Below, one piece after another: positions 7,591 through 15,402 of a DNA stretch of 38,032 nt. Position numbers and translations under genes: made by a program. Location of the stretch: the NCBI GenBank assembly GCA_029939995.1, contig JAOZRW010000002.1:82265-120296 (forward strand), written 5' to 3'. Numbering within the stretch: position 1 is the stretch's first letter; each line of letters begins with the position of its first letter. Below the pieces are notes generated by a model. The model made no database searches. It was not told the DNA's origin and saw only the letters and a list, made by a program, of their open reading frames with translations. Source of the stretch: Acidimicrobiia bacterium. GTDB taxonomy: Bacteria > Actinomycetota > Acidimicrobiia > Spongiisociales > UBA5794.

Positions 7591-8375
7591 GGGCGGGCCT
7601 CCATCACCTCGGCCGCCACAGGGGCGATCTCCGTATCGGGAACTTCACGGTATCCGGCCCCGGTGACCATCACGAGGTTCGGGTAGATGCCGCGTCTGGG
7701 GTCGGGCCCTCCGGTGGCGGAGTCCTCCTCCGAAGCGGCGACGAGCGCTTCGACGGCCATGCGGACCGCAGCCGCCTCGTCGAGTCCCTCACTCCACGCC
7801 GACTTGAGGAACGCCCTTGCTTCACCTCCGCCGGATCCGGTCGTTGCGTAGTCCTGTTCCTCGTATCGGCCGCCCACCACGTCGTAGCTGTAGAGCTTTC
7901 CGATCCGCTCACGTTCGTCGAATCCGCAGAAGAGCGGTACGACGACGAGGCCCTGGAACGCCAGGGGGAGGTTGCCGCGCACCATGCGAGCCAGATAGTT
8001 CGCCTTGCCGTCGAGACTCAGGCGAGTCCCTTCGATCTTCTCGTAGTGCTCGAGTTCCGTCTGGAAGAGTTTCGTCAGCTCGGTGGCCATGCCCGCCGTC
8101 CCGGAGATCGCCACGGCGGATCGGTCGTCCGCCGGATAGACCTTCCTGATGCGCCGGTGAGCGATCACGTTTCCTGCGGTCGCTCGTCGATCGCCCGCCA
8201 TCAGAACGCCGTCGGCCCATCGCAGAGCGAGGATCGTTGTCGCCTCCGGCGCGTCGATCACACCCGGCGGGACCTCCCAGGTCGGTGCCATGCCTTGCTG
8301 TTCGAGCAACGACACGAAGCTCGCAGCCGGAACGATCGGCCGTTCGTCGGTCGGCAGGCGCATCCCGGTGTTCAC
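7587..8375 (-). CDS. prcB: Proteasome beta subunit PrcB (catalytic)
   Basis: Inner-ring protease subunit with an N-terminal threonine nucleophile released by self-cleavage of a propeptide. The 262-residue precursor has a 45-residue propeptide, then TTILALRWADGVLMAGDRRAT; counting from Thr46 as Thr1 puts the catalytic Asp at 17 and Lys at 33, as in the family. The SGTAGMATEL block and the YATTGSGG motif are present. The residue before the cut is Ala45 instead of the usual Gly. The GTG start at 8375 overlaps the pup stop as GTGA and the stop overlaps prcA, so the three genes are probably translationally coupled. Confidence 0.97.
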   Translation of the reverse strand: MNTGMRLPTDERPIVPAASFVSLLEQQGMAPTWEVPPGVIDAPEATTILALRWADGVLMAGDRRATAGNVIAHRRIRKVYPADDRSAVAISGTAGMATELTKLFQTELEHYEKIEGTRLSLDGKANYLARMVRGNLPLAFQGLVVVPLFCGFDERERIGKLYSYDVVGGRYEEQDYATTGSGGGEARAFLKSAWSEGLDEAAAVRMAVEALVAASEEDSATGGPDPRRGIYPNLVMVTGAGYREVPDTEIAPVAAEVMEARP

Positions 8376-8566
8376 TCGCCGCCCTTCTGGACGTAGTTCT
8401 TCACGAACTCCTCGGCGTTCTCTTCGAGAACCGAGTCGATCTCCTCGAGGAGATCGTCGATCCGCTCGGTGAGTTCCGCGTCGGCCGTGGCGGGAGCGAC
8501 GTCCCCTCTTTCGGTTTCGTCTCGCCGCCGGTCCGAAGAGCTTCGCTCGCGTTTCTGTTCAGCCAT
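8372..8566 (-). CDS. pup: Prokaryotic ubiquitin-like protein Pup, GGE form
   Basis: A 64-residue, largely disordered protein tag. The N-terminal half is charged and Ser/Arg-rich. The C-terminal half (about 30-60) forms the helix that binds the Mpa coiled coil, with the family block ENAEEFVKNYVQKGGE. The last residue is Glu, so the substrate for PafA is made directly. In species with GGQ, Dop must first deamidate the Gln. The ATG lies inside the end of dop (8-base overlap), with GGAGGG five bases upstream. The stop overlaps prcB. Confidence 0.98.
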   Translation of the reverse strand: MAEQKRERSSSDRRRDETERGDVAPATADAELTERIDDLLEEIDSVLEENAEEFVKNYVQKGGE

Positions 8567-10043
8567 CGTTCCCTCCGAGAGCTCGAATCATGGTCGCCGC
8601 GTCCGGTGAGCCGTCCAGCAGCTCCCCGACGTGTCGTCGCGTCCCTCGTAACGGGTTCATCATAGGAACGCGTTTGAGGGTTTCTTCCCCAACGTCGAAG
8701 ATCAGCGAATCCCAGTTCGCGGCAACCAGAGCCTCCCGGTAGCGTGCCACGCATGCGCCGCGGAAGTACGCTCGCGTGTCGATCGGCGGGTCGGACACGG
8801 CTGCCTCGACCTCCGCGTCGGTGAACAGCCGGCGCACGTCACCGCGGTCCACGAGTCGCCGGTACAGGCTCCTCCCCGGATCGACGTCGTGGTACTGCAG
8901 GTCGAGGAGGCGGAGTTTTCCACTGTCCCATCCGAGATGATCCCGATCCCGGTAGGCGTCGAGCAGTCGGAGTTTCGCAGTCCAATCGAGCCGGTCCGAG
9001 GTCGACGCCGGATCGCGCTCGAGATCGGTCAGGATCCGCTCCCACTCGTCCAGCACGCGAATCCACACGGTCGACGACCCGGTCGACCGGGTGAAGCGAT
9101 CGACACCCTCGAAGATGCTCCACTGGAGATCGAGGGCCGTCAGCTTCCTCCCGTCGCTCGTAGCCAACCGGTGACGGAGCGTGGGATCGTGGCTCACGGA
9201 CCAGACTTCCCGCACCGGATCGTCCAACGTGACCGGGTCGGGCAGGTCGCCGCTCTCGATCGCGGCGAGGACCAGTGCCGTCGTCCCGAGCTTCAAGAAC
9301 GTCTGCACCTCGTTGAGCGTGGCATCTCCGATGATGACGTGGAGTCGTCGGAACTTCCCGGGGTCGGCGTGGGGTTCGTCCCTCGTGTTGATGATGGGAC
9401 GCTTGAGCGTCGTCTCGAGCCCCACCTCCTCTTCGAAGAAGTCGGCTCGCTGGGTGATCTGGTATCCGACGCCCGGTCGCCCGTTCTCGGCGCCGACCTT
9501 CCCCGATCCGGTGAAGACCTGGCGGCTGATGAAGAACGGTGTCAGGTGTCGCACGATCTCCCGGAACGGGGTCGCACGGGCGATGAGGTAGTTCTCGTGC
9601 GCGCCGTACGAGTTCCCTTTGCCGTCGCTGTTGTTCTTGTGCACGACCATGCGCTCGTCCGTTCCGAGGAGCCGCTGTGCGGCCCCGATCGCGGTCACCA
9701 TCACGGTCTCACCGGCTTTGTCGTAGAGCGCAGCAGCGAGGGGATCGGTGGTTTCCGGGGTCGAGTACTCCGGGTGGGCGTGATCGACGTACAGCCGGGC
9801 GCCGTTCGTCAGGACCGTGTTCACGAGGCCGGTATCGAGGTCGAAATCGCCTTCTCGCTCGACGTCGATGCCGCGCATGTCGCTGCCCGGGCTCTCCTCG
9901 TCGTACGACCAGCGGATCCGGGAGCGGCGGTCCGCGTATCCGTTCACGACGGCCGTCGAGGCTGCGACCGGGTTGAACCCGCGCTGGTTGAGGATCGTGA
10001 TCCCGAACTCGGTTTCGGTGCCCATCACCCTACCGGCCGTCAT
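8559..10043 (-). CDS. dop: Depupylase Dop (Pup amidase family)
   Basis: PafA paralogue that removes Pup from substrates and, where Pup ends in Gln, deamidates it. The 494-residue protein begins MTAGRVMGTETEFGI, has the Dop-specific loop region around DEESPGSDMRGID (residues 48-60) that PafA lacks, and catalytic Asp87 in TNGARLYVDHAHPEYS. Other conserved blocks are HKNNSDGKGNSYGAHENYL and [15 protein letters not shown], with DTRAYFRG and WDSLIFD near the end. The ATG at 10043 has GAGG four bases upstream and lies six bases after mpa; Met7 is an alternative start closer to the usual N-terminus. With a GGE Pup next door its essential job here should be depupylation. Confidence 0.97.
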   Translation of the reverse strand: MTAGRVMGTETEFGITILNQRGFNPVAASTAVVNGYADRRSRIRWSYDEESPGSDMRGIDVEREGDFDLDTGLVNTVLTNGARLYVDHAHPEYSTPETTDPLAAALYDKAGETVMVTAIGAAQRLLGTDERMVVHKNNSDGKGNSYGAHENYLIARATPFREIVRHLTPFFISRQVFTGSGKVGAENGRPGVGYQITQRADFFEEEVGLETTLKRPIINTRDEPHADPGKFRRLHVIIGDATLNEVQTFLKLGTTALVLAAIESGDLPDPVTLDDPVREVWSVSHDPTLRHRLATSDGRKLTALDLQWSIFEGVDRFTRSTGSSTVWIRVLDEWERILTDLERDPASTSDRLDWTAKLRLLDAYRDRDHLGWDSGKLRLLDLQYHDVDPGRSLYRRLVDRGDVRRLFTDAEVEAAVSDPPIDTRAYFRGACVARYREALVAANWDSLIFDVGEETLKRVPMMNPLRGTRRHVGELLDGSPDAATMIRALGGNDG

Positions 10044-10049
10044 GCAGCC

Positions 10050-11765
10050 TCAAAGGTACTGACCGGGGCTCACGGCTTCGACGGTGCGGCTCTCCCGATC
10101 ACCGTCGATCAGCGTCCGTACGTAGACGATCCGCTCACCCTTCTTGCCTGAGATCCGGGCCCAATCGTCCGGGTTGGTGGTGTTCGGCAGGTCCTCATGT
10201 TCGCGGAACTCCTGGGAGATCGCCGTCATCAGGTCGGCGGTGCGGAGCCCGTGATCGCCGGAGTCGATCTCCCGCTTGATCGCCTCCTTCTTGGCTCTGC
10301 GTACGATGTTCTCGATCATCGCTCCCGAGGCGAAGTCCTTGAAGTAGAGGGTCTCGCGGTCACCGTTCGCGTAGGTCACTTCGAGGAACCGATTGTCCTC
10401 GTCTTCGCTGAACATCTTCTCGACGACGGCGTCGACCATCGCTCCGATGAGCTCGTCGCGATCCCCCCCGTGTCCGGCGAGCTCGTCTGCGTCGTACGGC
10501 AGGTCGCCGGTCAGGTAGATCCGGAAGATCTGGGCTGTAGCCTCGCGTCCCGGGCGTTCGACCTTGATCTTGACGTCGAGGCGACCCGGTCTCAGGATGG
10601 CGGGGTCGATGAGGTCTTCCCGGTTCGACGCTCCGATCACGATGACGTTCTTGAGCGCCTCCACGCCGTCGAGTTCGGACAGCAACTGGGGAACGATCGT
10701 CGACTCGACGTCGGACGACACGCCGGTCCCCCGGGTTCGGAAGAGCGAGTCCATCTCGTCGAAGAACACGATGACGGGGACTCCCTGGTCGGACTTCTCC
10801 TTCGCCCGCTGGAAGATCAGCCGGATCTGGCGTTCCGTCTCACCGACGTACTTGTTGAGGAGTTCCGGGCCCTTGATGTTCAGGAAATAGGAGCGAGTGT
10901 CCCCACTCCCCTCCTGTTCGGCCACCGCCTTCGCGAGGCTGTTCGCCACAGCCTTAGCGATGAGCGTCTTGCCGCATCCAGGCGGGCCGTAGAGCAGGAC
11001 CCCCTTCGGTGCGGCGAGGTTGTACCTGGCGAATCGCTCCTTGTGGATGTAGGGGAGCTCGACGGCGTCCCGGATCACCTCGATCTGGCTTCCGAGGCCT
11101 CCGATCTGTTCGTAGGTGACGTCCGGAACCTCTTCGAGAACCAGCTCACCCACTTCGGGCCTGACGAGCCTCTCGAAGATCAAGCCGGTCGCGGGATCCA
11201 TCCGCACGTGGTCGCCGACGCGCAGAGGCTCGTCGACGACCGCTTCCGACCGCCCGACGACCCGCTCCTCATCGGCTCTTCCGATGACGATCAGCCGGTC
11301 GTCGGACAGCACGTCCTTGATCGTGACGACCTCCCCGGACAGGTCGTACTCGCGGATGTCCACGACGTTGGAGGCCTCGTTCAGGATGACCTCCTGACCG
11401 ATTCTCAGAGCCTTGACGTCCAGCGTCGGTTCCACGTTCACGCGAACCTTCCGACCGTTCGTCTTCACATCCACCGTGCCGTCGGCGTTCCGCCGCAGGA
11501 TCGTTCCGAACGGGTTGGGCGGCGCCGTCAGGCGTTCCACCTCGTCGCGAAGCAAGGCGAGCTGGTCTCTGGTCTCTTCGAGCGCTGCGATCAGCTTCTC
11601 GTTCTGCCCGTTCGCTTGCGCGAGCTTCCCGCGAGCCTCCAGCAGATGCTCCTCGAGGAGACGGACCCTGCGGGGCGCATCCTGCAAACGACGGCGCAGT
11701 ACCTCGATCTCCTCTTCGAGAAACCGGATCCTGGAACGCGTCTCTTGTTCGTCTCGTTCGCTCAC
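10050..11765 (-). CDS. mpa: Proteasome-associated AAA+ ATPase Mpa/ARC
   Basis: Hexameric unfoldase that recognises Pup and threads pupylated proteins into the 20S core. In order, the 571-residue protein has an N-terminal coiled coil (about 3-81) that binds Pup, tandem OB folds (about 83-204), and an AAA+ module with Walker A GPPGCGKT (260-267) and Walker B FFDEMD (about 334-339). The C-terminus is GQYL, the motif that docks into the alpha-ring pockets, identical to that of mycobacterial Mpa. The GTG at 11765 is preferred because AAGGA lies seven bases upstream; an in-frame ATG at 11828 would lie upstream of the candidate promoter and lacks a comparable site. It heads the operon that continues into dop. 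Confidence 0.97.
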   Translation of the reverse strand: MSERDEQETRSRIRFLEEEIEVLRRRLQDAPRRVRLLEEHLLEARGKLAQANGQNEKLIAALEETRDQLALLRDEVERLTAPPNPFGTILRRNADGTVDVKTNGRKVRVNVEPTLDVKALRIGQEVILNEASNVVDIREYDLSGEVVTIKDVLSDDRLIVIGRADEERVVGRSEAVVDEPLRVGDHVRMDPATGLIFERLVRPEVGELVLEEVPDVTYEQIGGLGSQIEVIRDAVELPYIHKERFARYNLAAPKGVLLYGPPGCGKTLIAKAVANSLAKAVAEQEGSGDTRSYFLNIKGPELLNKYVGETERQIRLIFQRAKEKSDQGVPVIVFFDEMDSLFRTRGTGVSSDVESTIVPQLLSELDGVEALKNVIVIGASNREDLIDPAILRPGRLDVKIKVERPGREATAQIFRIYLTGDLPYDADELAGHGGDRDELIGAMVDAVVEKMFSEDEDNRFLEVTYANGDRETLYFKDFASGAMIENIVRRAKKEAIKREIDSGDHGLRTADLMTAISQEFREHEDLPNTTNPDDWARISGKKGERIVYVRTLIDGDRESRTVEAVSPGQYL

Positions 11766-11786
11766 CGCTCGATCCTTCGGCCTCGA

Positions 11787-11812
11787 TTCGATGGACCCAT
11801 CGAACGAGTGTA
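11787..11812 (-). promoter_or_regulatory. Candidate promoter -10 and overlapping operator of the proteasome operon
   Basis: A perfect inverted repeat, TTCGATGGACCCATCGAA (8-2-8, at 11787-11804), lies 22 bases upstream of the mpa GTG. Directly upstream on the minus strand is TACACT (11807-11812), a plausible -10 that would place the transcription start inside the dyad. No convincing -35 is seen. A repressor site over the start point, or a stem-loop in the leader, would both fit. Confidence 0.45.
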
Positions 11813-11938
11813 GGCCGGGGATCTGCATGCCGTGGACGCTGCTTCGTCGACCGCCCGGCGCGGGTTTGTCGAATGAACTCGTTGTTCGCGCGATCCGTGA
11901 CTATGTTTCACCCGTCAAACTCCGAAAGGACACATGTC

Positions 11939-12184
11939 ATGAAGGTCTGGATCGACCAAGATCTCTGCACCGGCGACGGGATCTGCGAAGAGATCGCCCC
12001 CGATGTCTTCGTTCTGCTGGACGATGGACTCGCCTACGTTCGCGAAGGCGACAAGATCTTCGCAGCGTCGGAAGGCAACCCGCAAGGAGCTGAAGGACTG
12101 GCGAACTTCCCCGACGATCAGATGGACTCCGTTGTCGAAGCCGCCGAGGAGTGCCCCGGCGAGTGCATCTTCATCGAACCGTAG
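11939..12184 (+). CDS. Single-cluster ferredoxin with Cys-x2-Asp-x2-Cys motif
   Basis: An 81-residue electron carrier. The cluster motif is C10-T-G-D13-G-I-C16, with the third Cys in EECPG (C72) and an extra C76 in PGECIFIEP. The CxxDxxC pattern is the one in the Pyrococcus furiosus ferredoxin, where Asp is a ligand of a [4Fe-4S] cluster that readily converts to [3Fe-4S]. The region between the motifs is longer than usual, with an acidic loop. The ATG at 11939 has AAAGGA eight bases upstream. It is divergent from mpa (173 bases between starts) and convergent with trmI. Its redox partner is not evident. Confidence 0.92.
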   Translation: MKVWIDQDLCTGDGICEEIAPDVFVLLDDGLAYVREGDKIFAASEGNPQGAEGLANFPDDQMDSVVEAAEECPGECIFIEP

Positions 12185-12207
12185 ATCGTTCACCGAACCA
12201 AGCACCG

Positions 12208-12236
12208 GGAGGTCGGATCCGTCGGGTCCGGCCTCC
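12208..12236. terminator. Bidirectional hairpin between ferredoxin and trmI
   Basis: GGAGGTCGGATCC (12208-12220) pairs with GGGTCCGGCCTCC (12224-12236) across a three-base loop, 13 positions with two G-U pairs. It lies between two convergent genes and could end both transcripts. No U-run follows on either side. Confidence 0.6.
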
Positions 12237-12253
12237 TCTGCGTTCGGGACCGC

Positions 12254-13054
12254 CTACTCGCCTCTCAGGATCTTCCGTCCGACCGTGATGAACCCCGTGT
12301 GCCCGACCATCCGATGGGATGGCCGTACCGAGCGGCCGGTGACGGACCAGTCGCGCATCATGACCTCGAACGTCGACGTTTCGATGAAACAACCGGCTTC
12401 GTCCATCGCCGCCCGTACCGCCTCGACCTGAGGCACGTTGGGCACGTAGGCCGCGAATCCGCCCCCACCGGGCAAGACCGCGGCAGCGACGGGGACCATG
12501 TCCCAGGGGTCCGGGAGATCGAGCACGATGCGATCGGGTGCGACCTCTTCCGCCGCCTCGGCGACCTCGCCGATCCGCAGATCGACCCAGTCGGGAACCG
12601 CGCCGAAGAATCCCGCGATGCGGCTTCGCGCGAGGCTCGCGTGGTCCTCCCGGCGTTCCACGCTCACGATCCGGCCGGTCGGCCCAACAGCGCGGGCCAG
12701 CACCATGGTCAATCCTCCCGATCCTGTTCCGGCTTCGAGCACGGTCATGCCCGGTCCGATATCCGCCCACATGACGAGAGCGGCGGCATCCTTCGGGTAG
12801 AGCACCGTGGCCCCTCGCGACATCTTCAGCACGAAGTCCGAGAGTCGGGGTCGCAGAGCCGTCAAGAACGTGCCGTTCGTCGTCTCGAACGAGGCCCCTT
12901 CCGGCGATCCGATGATGGCGTCGTGCGCGAGCGCCCCACGATGCGAATGGAAGTTGCGCCCGACGATCAATTCGATCAGGTACCGGCGGCCTTTCGCGTC
13001 GTAGAGCAGGCAGGCATCTCCGGGTCCGAAGGGGTCGCCCGTTCCCGACGTCAC
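12254..13054 (-). CDS. trmI: tRNA (adenine-58-N1)-methyltransferase TrmI
   Basis: S-adenosylmethionine-dependent enzyme that makes m1A58 in the T-loop of tRNAs, active as a tetramer. The 266-residue protein has the N-terminal beta domain typical of TrmI (FHSHRGALAHDAIIG), then YPKDAAALVMWADI, SAM motif I VLEAGTGSGGLT (about 110-121), acidic motif II VSVERRED, and the late motif IVLDLPDPWD. The GTG at 13054 is supported by a GTGA overlap with the 32-residue gene upstream, though no strong Shine-Dalgarno sequence is present. The frame stays open upstream but that part is not protein-like. A trmI gene close to mpa is also found in mycobacteria. Confidence 0.95.
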   Translation of the reverse strand: MTSGTGDPFGPGDACLLYDAKGRRYLIELIVGRNFHSHRGALAHDAIIGSPEGASFETTNGTFLTALRPRLSDFVLKMSRGATVLYPKDAAALVMWADIGPGMTVLEAGTGSGGLTMVLARAVGPTGRIVSVERREDHASLARSRIAGFFGAVPDWVDLRIGEVAEAAEEVAPDRIVLDLPDPWDMVPVAAAVLPGGGGFAAYVPNVPQVEAVRAAMDEAGCFIETSTFEVMMRDWSVTGRSVRPSHRMVGHTGFITVGRKILRGE

Positions 13055-13149
13055 CCGATGGCCGGGATGATCGCGATGGCGAACGACAGCACCATCAACA
13101 GAACCACCGCCCAGATCACGATCTTGACCCACTGCTTCTGTTTCTGCAT
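13051..13149 (-). CDS. 32-residue single-span membrane micro-protein
   Basis: The peptide starts MQKQKQWVKIVIWAVV, a Lys/Gln-rich cytoplasmic end followed by one membrane span of about 20 residues (about 9-29), and ends IIPAIG. GGGAG lies four to five bases before the ATG. The ATG comes directly after the stop of the 92-residue gene, and its own stop overlaps the trmI start as GTGA. The good ribosome-binding site, the junctions on both sides and the sensible membrane topology argue for a real gene. Function is unknown; it is too short for most gene callers. Confidence 0.7.
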   Translation of the reverse strand: MQKQKQWVKIVIWAVVLLMVLSFAIAIIPAIG

Positions 13150-13428
13150 TCAGCTCCCCCGTCCGATCGGAGCGGTCCGGCCGATGGGGCGTCTTCCGCG
13201 CTTGACCACGATCGTCGTCGCCTGTCCCACGTCGATCGATGTCTTGTATATGAGCTTGCGCGACTTGTTCCCCTTCATGAGCCCCACCGCGATCATCCCC
13301 AGACCGAGGCCGACACCGGCGACACTGTTGTTGCGCTTCCCGTACGTCGCTGCGAGATAGCCGATCCGGACGAACCGGTGTCGACGGCGAAGCCACCGAC
13401 GACGGAGATACGGTCCGAGGTCGCTCAT
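13150..13428 (-). CDS. Basic 92-residue protein with one hydrophobic segment, function unknown
   Basis: The N-terminal third is extremely Arg-rich (LRRRWLRRRHRF), followed by a Gly-rich hydrophobic segment (about 36-51, VAGVGLGLGMIAVGLM) and a basic C-terminus (VVKRGRRPIGR). No family is recognised. It is the middle gene of a five-gene chain: the start at 13428 overlaps the 65-residue gene as ATGA, and the stop abuts the 32-residue gene. A membrane-associated, nucleic-acid-touching or scaffolding role is conceivable but not shown. Confidence 0.7.
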   Translation of the reverse strand: MSDLGPYLRRRWLRRRHRFVRIGYLAATYGKRNNSVAGVGLGLGMIAVGLMKGNKSRKLIYKTSIDVGQATTIVVKRGRRPIGRTAPIGRGS

Positions 13429-13622
13429 GTCGTTTGGTAGACCTCGATGTGGATGCGCCTACGGCGCGACTTCCAGATCCCGTACGCGACGAGCGCGACC
13501 ACGACCACGACGGCTCCCCCGATGAACACACCCATGTTCTTCTTCGCTTCGTCCTCCGTCTCGACGACGACGCCCTCGATCTCTCTCAGCTTCGCTTCCA
13601 GATCGTCGCGACTGACGCTCAT
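13425..13622 (-). CDS. 65-residue single-span membrane protein with acidic N-terminal helix
   Basis: Residues 5-28 form a charged amphipathic helix (DDLEAKLREIEG), residues 31-50 one membrane span (GVFIGGAVVVVVALVAYGIW), and the tail is KSRRRRIHIEV, positive right after the membrane. The ATG at 13622 overlaps the holin-like gene stop as ATGA and the stop overlaps the next gene as ATGA. Positive-inside topology would put the C-terminus in the cytoplasm. Function is unknown. Confidence 0.75.
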   Translation of the reverse strand: MSVSRDDLEAKLREIEGVVVETEDEAKKNMGVFIGGAVVVVVALVAYGIWKSRRRRIHIEVYQTT

Positions 13623-13954
13623 ACCGGGCCTCCCGCCTCTCCGTTGGCTTCGCTCGCTTCCGGCTTCGGACCGCTCTTGAGGATGATCGCCGCCAGGAGG
13701 ACGAACACGACGAACGCCATGCCGTACCCGAGGGCTTCCCAATAGGGGCCGTCCGGCAGGACATCGACCAATCCTCGCATGACGGCAACGCCGATGAGCA
13801 CGACGGCGATCGCCCACAGCAGCGCCGCTCCGAGCGAGAATCCGGCGAATCGACCGAGCTTCTTGGCCTGGCCGACGGTCTCCTGTAGGAGATACTCTTT
13901 GGCGAGTTCGATGAAGCCCGTGATGAGCGCCGGAAGATCCTGCAGTTTCGCCAT
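13619..13954 (-). CDS. Putative actinobacterial holin-X / phage holin III-like membrane protein
   Basis: A 111-residue protein with an amphipathic N-terminal helix (KLQDLPALITGFIELAKEYLLQETV) and two membrane spans (about 39-59 and 75-92), ending in a charged tail. This layout matches the actinobacterial holin-X / holin superfamily III group, which is widespread in chromosomes and not necessarily phage-derived. No lysin or phage gene is near. The ATG at 13954 has GAGGA six to seven bases upstream. It is the first gene of the chain leading to trmI. Confidence 0.75.
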   Translation of the reverse strand: MAKLQDLPALITGFIELAKEYLLQETVGQAKKLGRFAGFSLGAALLWAIAVVLIGVAVMRGLVDVLPDGPYWEALGYGMAFVVFVLLAAIILKSGPKPEASEANGEAGGPV

Positions 13955-13993
13955 ATCGGTTCCTCGTCGCGTGTACCGACCCGTAGGCTAATC

Positions 13994-14006
13994 GCGTTCG
14001 GAACGC
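13994..14006. promoter_or_regulatory. Small palindrome in the divergent region between the holin-like gene and the MFS gene
   Basis: GCGTTC-G-GAACGC is a perfect 6-1-6 palindrome about 40 bases from each start codon. It could be an operator for either gene. No clear -10/-35 pair stands beside it. Confidence 0.3.
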
Positions 14007-14046
14007 TCACGCGCCACCACCGACTCAGGTACCATGCCGGTCAACC

Positions 14047-15384
14047 ATGGACATGGGACCTCACGGCCAGATACCTATCGACGATCCCCTGGGTGTGGAG
14101 GGGCGTCGTGCGGCGAGACGCAACATGGTGCCCCTCGTCGGGGGTCAGGCGATCTCCCTCTTCGGGGACTACATCGCCTTCTTCTCGCTCCCCTACTTCG
14201 TGCTCGCCCTCACCGGACAAGCTCTCGATCTCGGTTTGACGGCCGCCGCGGAGACGCTCCCGATGCTGCTGTTCGGGCTGATCGCCGGTGTCGTCCTCGA
14301 TCGGAGGCGCAACCTCCGATCGACGCTCATCTGGGTCGATCTCGCCCGCGCTGCGGTCTTCGTCGGCCTCGCCGTCGCTGCGGCGTCCGGCGCCGGCACA
14401 CGCTTCCTCGTGTTCGGCGTTGCTTTCGCGATCGGCTCCCTGTCCGTGTTCTTCGACTCGGGGCTCCAGACGCTGATGCCTTCGGTCGTCGACGAGGACA
14501 TGCTCATCGACGCCAATTCTCATCTCGCGGTCGCTCGCATGGTCACGTTCAGCGTCGGCCCTCTCGTGGGCGGGGTGCTCATCGCCCTGAGCGGCGGCTT
14601 CGCCATCGCCTTCCTCATCAACGCGCTCACGTTCCTCGCGTCGGCGGCCCTGCTCTCGATGATCCGCGTCGTCCACGACCGGCCTCCCGTGCGTCGGGAA
14701 GCATTCGCCTCGTCTCTGAAGGACGGCCTGGCCTTTCTCTTGTCCGAGGAACGCCTCCGTTGGGCAACGCTCGGGGGCACGCTCACCAACCTCGTGTTTC
14801 AGCCCCTCGAGGCGCTTCTCGTGTTGTTCGTCGTCACCGAGGTGCTCCATCAACCGGCCGACGCGATCGGGAACCTCACCGCGGTGGGGGCCAGCATCGG
14901 CCTGTTCTACGCGCTCAACGCCGCACTGGGAGCGATCGGTGTGGCGTTCGCGCCGCGCGTGTCGACGCGGATCCCGCTCGGGACGATGTACGTCATCGGT
15001 CTCTTCTTCGTCGGGCTCGGGTTCCTGGCTCTCGCCATACTGCGTTCCTTCTGGGCGGTGATCCCCGCCGGATTCACGTTCGCAGGCATGGCCTGGGTCA
15101 ATGTCGCTCTCACGACGATGCGCCAGCGCCTGACCCCACCGGAGCTCCTGGGCCGGGTCATCTCCGCCTCCCGGACGCTGGCGTGGATCGGTCTCCCCGC
15201 CGGAGCCGCAATCGGAGGGCTCCTCGCCGGGTACATCGGGATCATCCCGGTCTACGTAGGCGGGTCCCTTCTCGTGATCGCCATCGCAGCGTTCCTCGTG
15301 ACCACGCCGCTCGTCCGCAAACCGGTGATGGCGGATCCGGACGACGACGCGCCGGGTGTGATACCGCCCCCGTTGGAGGCGTGA
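14047..15384 (+). CDS. Major facilitator superfamily exporter (MFS_3/EntS-like)
   Basis: A 445-residue protein with about 12 hydrophobic spans. The N-terminal half has GGQAISLFGDYIAFFSLPYFVL, then the MFS loop motif GVVLDRRRNLR (about 79-90), and PELLGRVISASRTLAWIGLPAGAAIGGLLA matches the second-half signature of MFS_3-type drug and siderophore exporters. Transport direction is probably outward; the substrate is unknown. The ATG at 14047 has no Shine-Dalgarno sequence; a TACCAT hexamer (14030-14035) ends 11 bases upstream, so the leader may be very short. It converges with the 40-residue peptide gene. Confidence 0.88.
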   Translation: MDMGPHGQIPIDDPLGVEGRRAARRNMVPLVGGQAISLFGDYIAFFSLPYFVLALTGQALDLGLTAAAETLPMLLFGLIAGVVLDRRRNLRSTLIWVDLARAAVFVGLAVAAASGAGTRFLVFGVAFAIGSLSVFFDSGLQTLMPSVVDEDMLIDANSHLAVARMVTFSVGPLVGGVLIALSGGFAIAFLINALTFLASAALLSMIRVVHDRPPVRREAFASSLKDGLAFLLSEERLRWATLGGTLTNLVFQPLEALLVLFVVTEVLHQPADAIGNLTAVGASIGLFYALNAALGAIGVAFAPRVSTRIPLGTMYVIGLFFVGLGFLALAILRSFWAVIPAGFTFAGMAWVNVALTTMRQRLTPPELLGRVISASRTLAWIGLPAGAAIGGLLAGYIGIIPVYVGGSLLVIAIAAFLVTTPLVRKPVMADPDDDAPGVIPPPLEA

Positions 15385-15402
15385 ATCGGACGGCGTGTCG
15401 GC

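Noticed and set aside
10197-11813. A 538-codon plus-strand frame opposite mpa
   Set aside because: Antisense shadow of a highly conserved AAA+ gene in GC-rich DNA; the translation is Asp/Val/Leu-rich without any motif.
12254-13531. A longer TrmI with a 159-residue N-terminal extension
   Set aside because: The extension reads through three small genes in a different frame and has no protein-like composition. The GTG at 13054 gives the normal length.
13619-13954. Prophage remnant suggested by the holin-like protein
   Set aside because: No lysin, integrase, capsid or att-like repeats are near; holin-X-like proteins are common chromosomal genes in actinobacteria.
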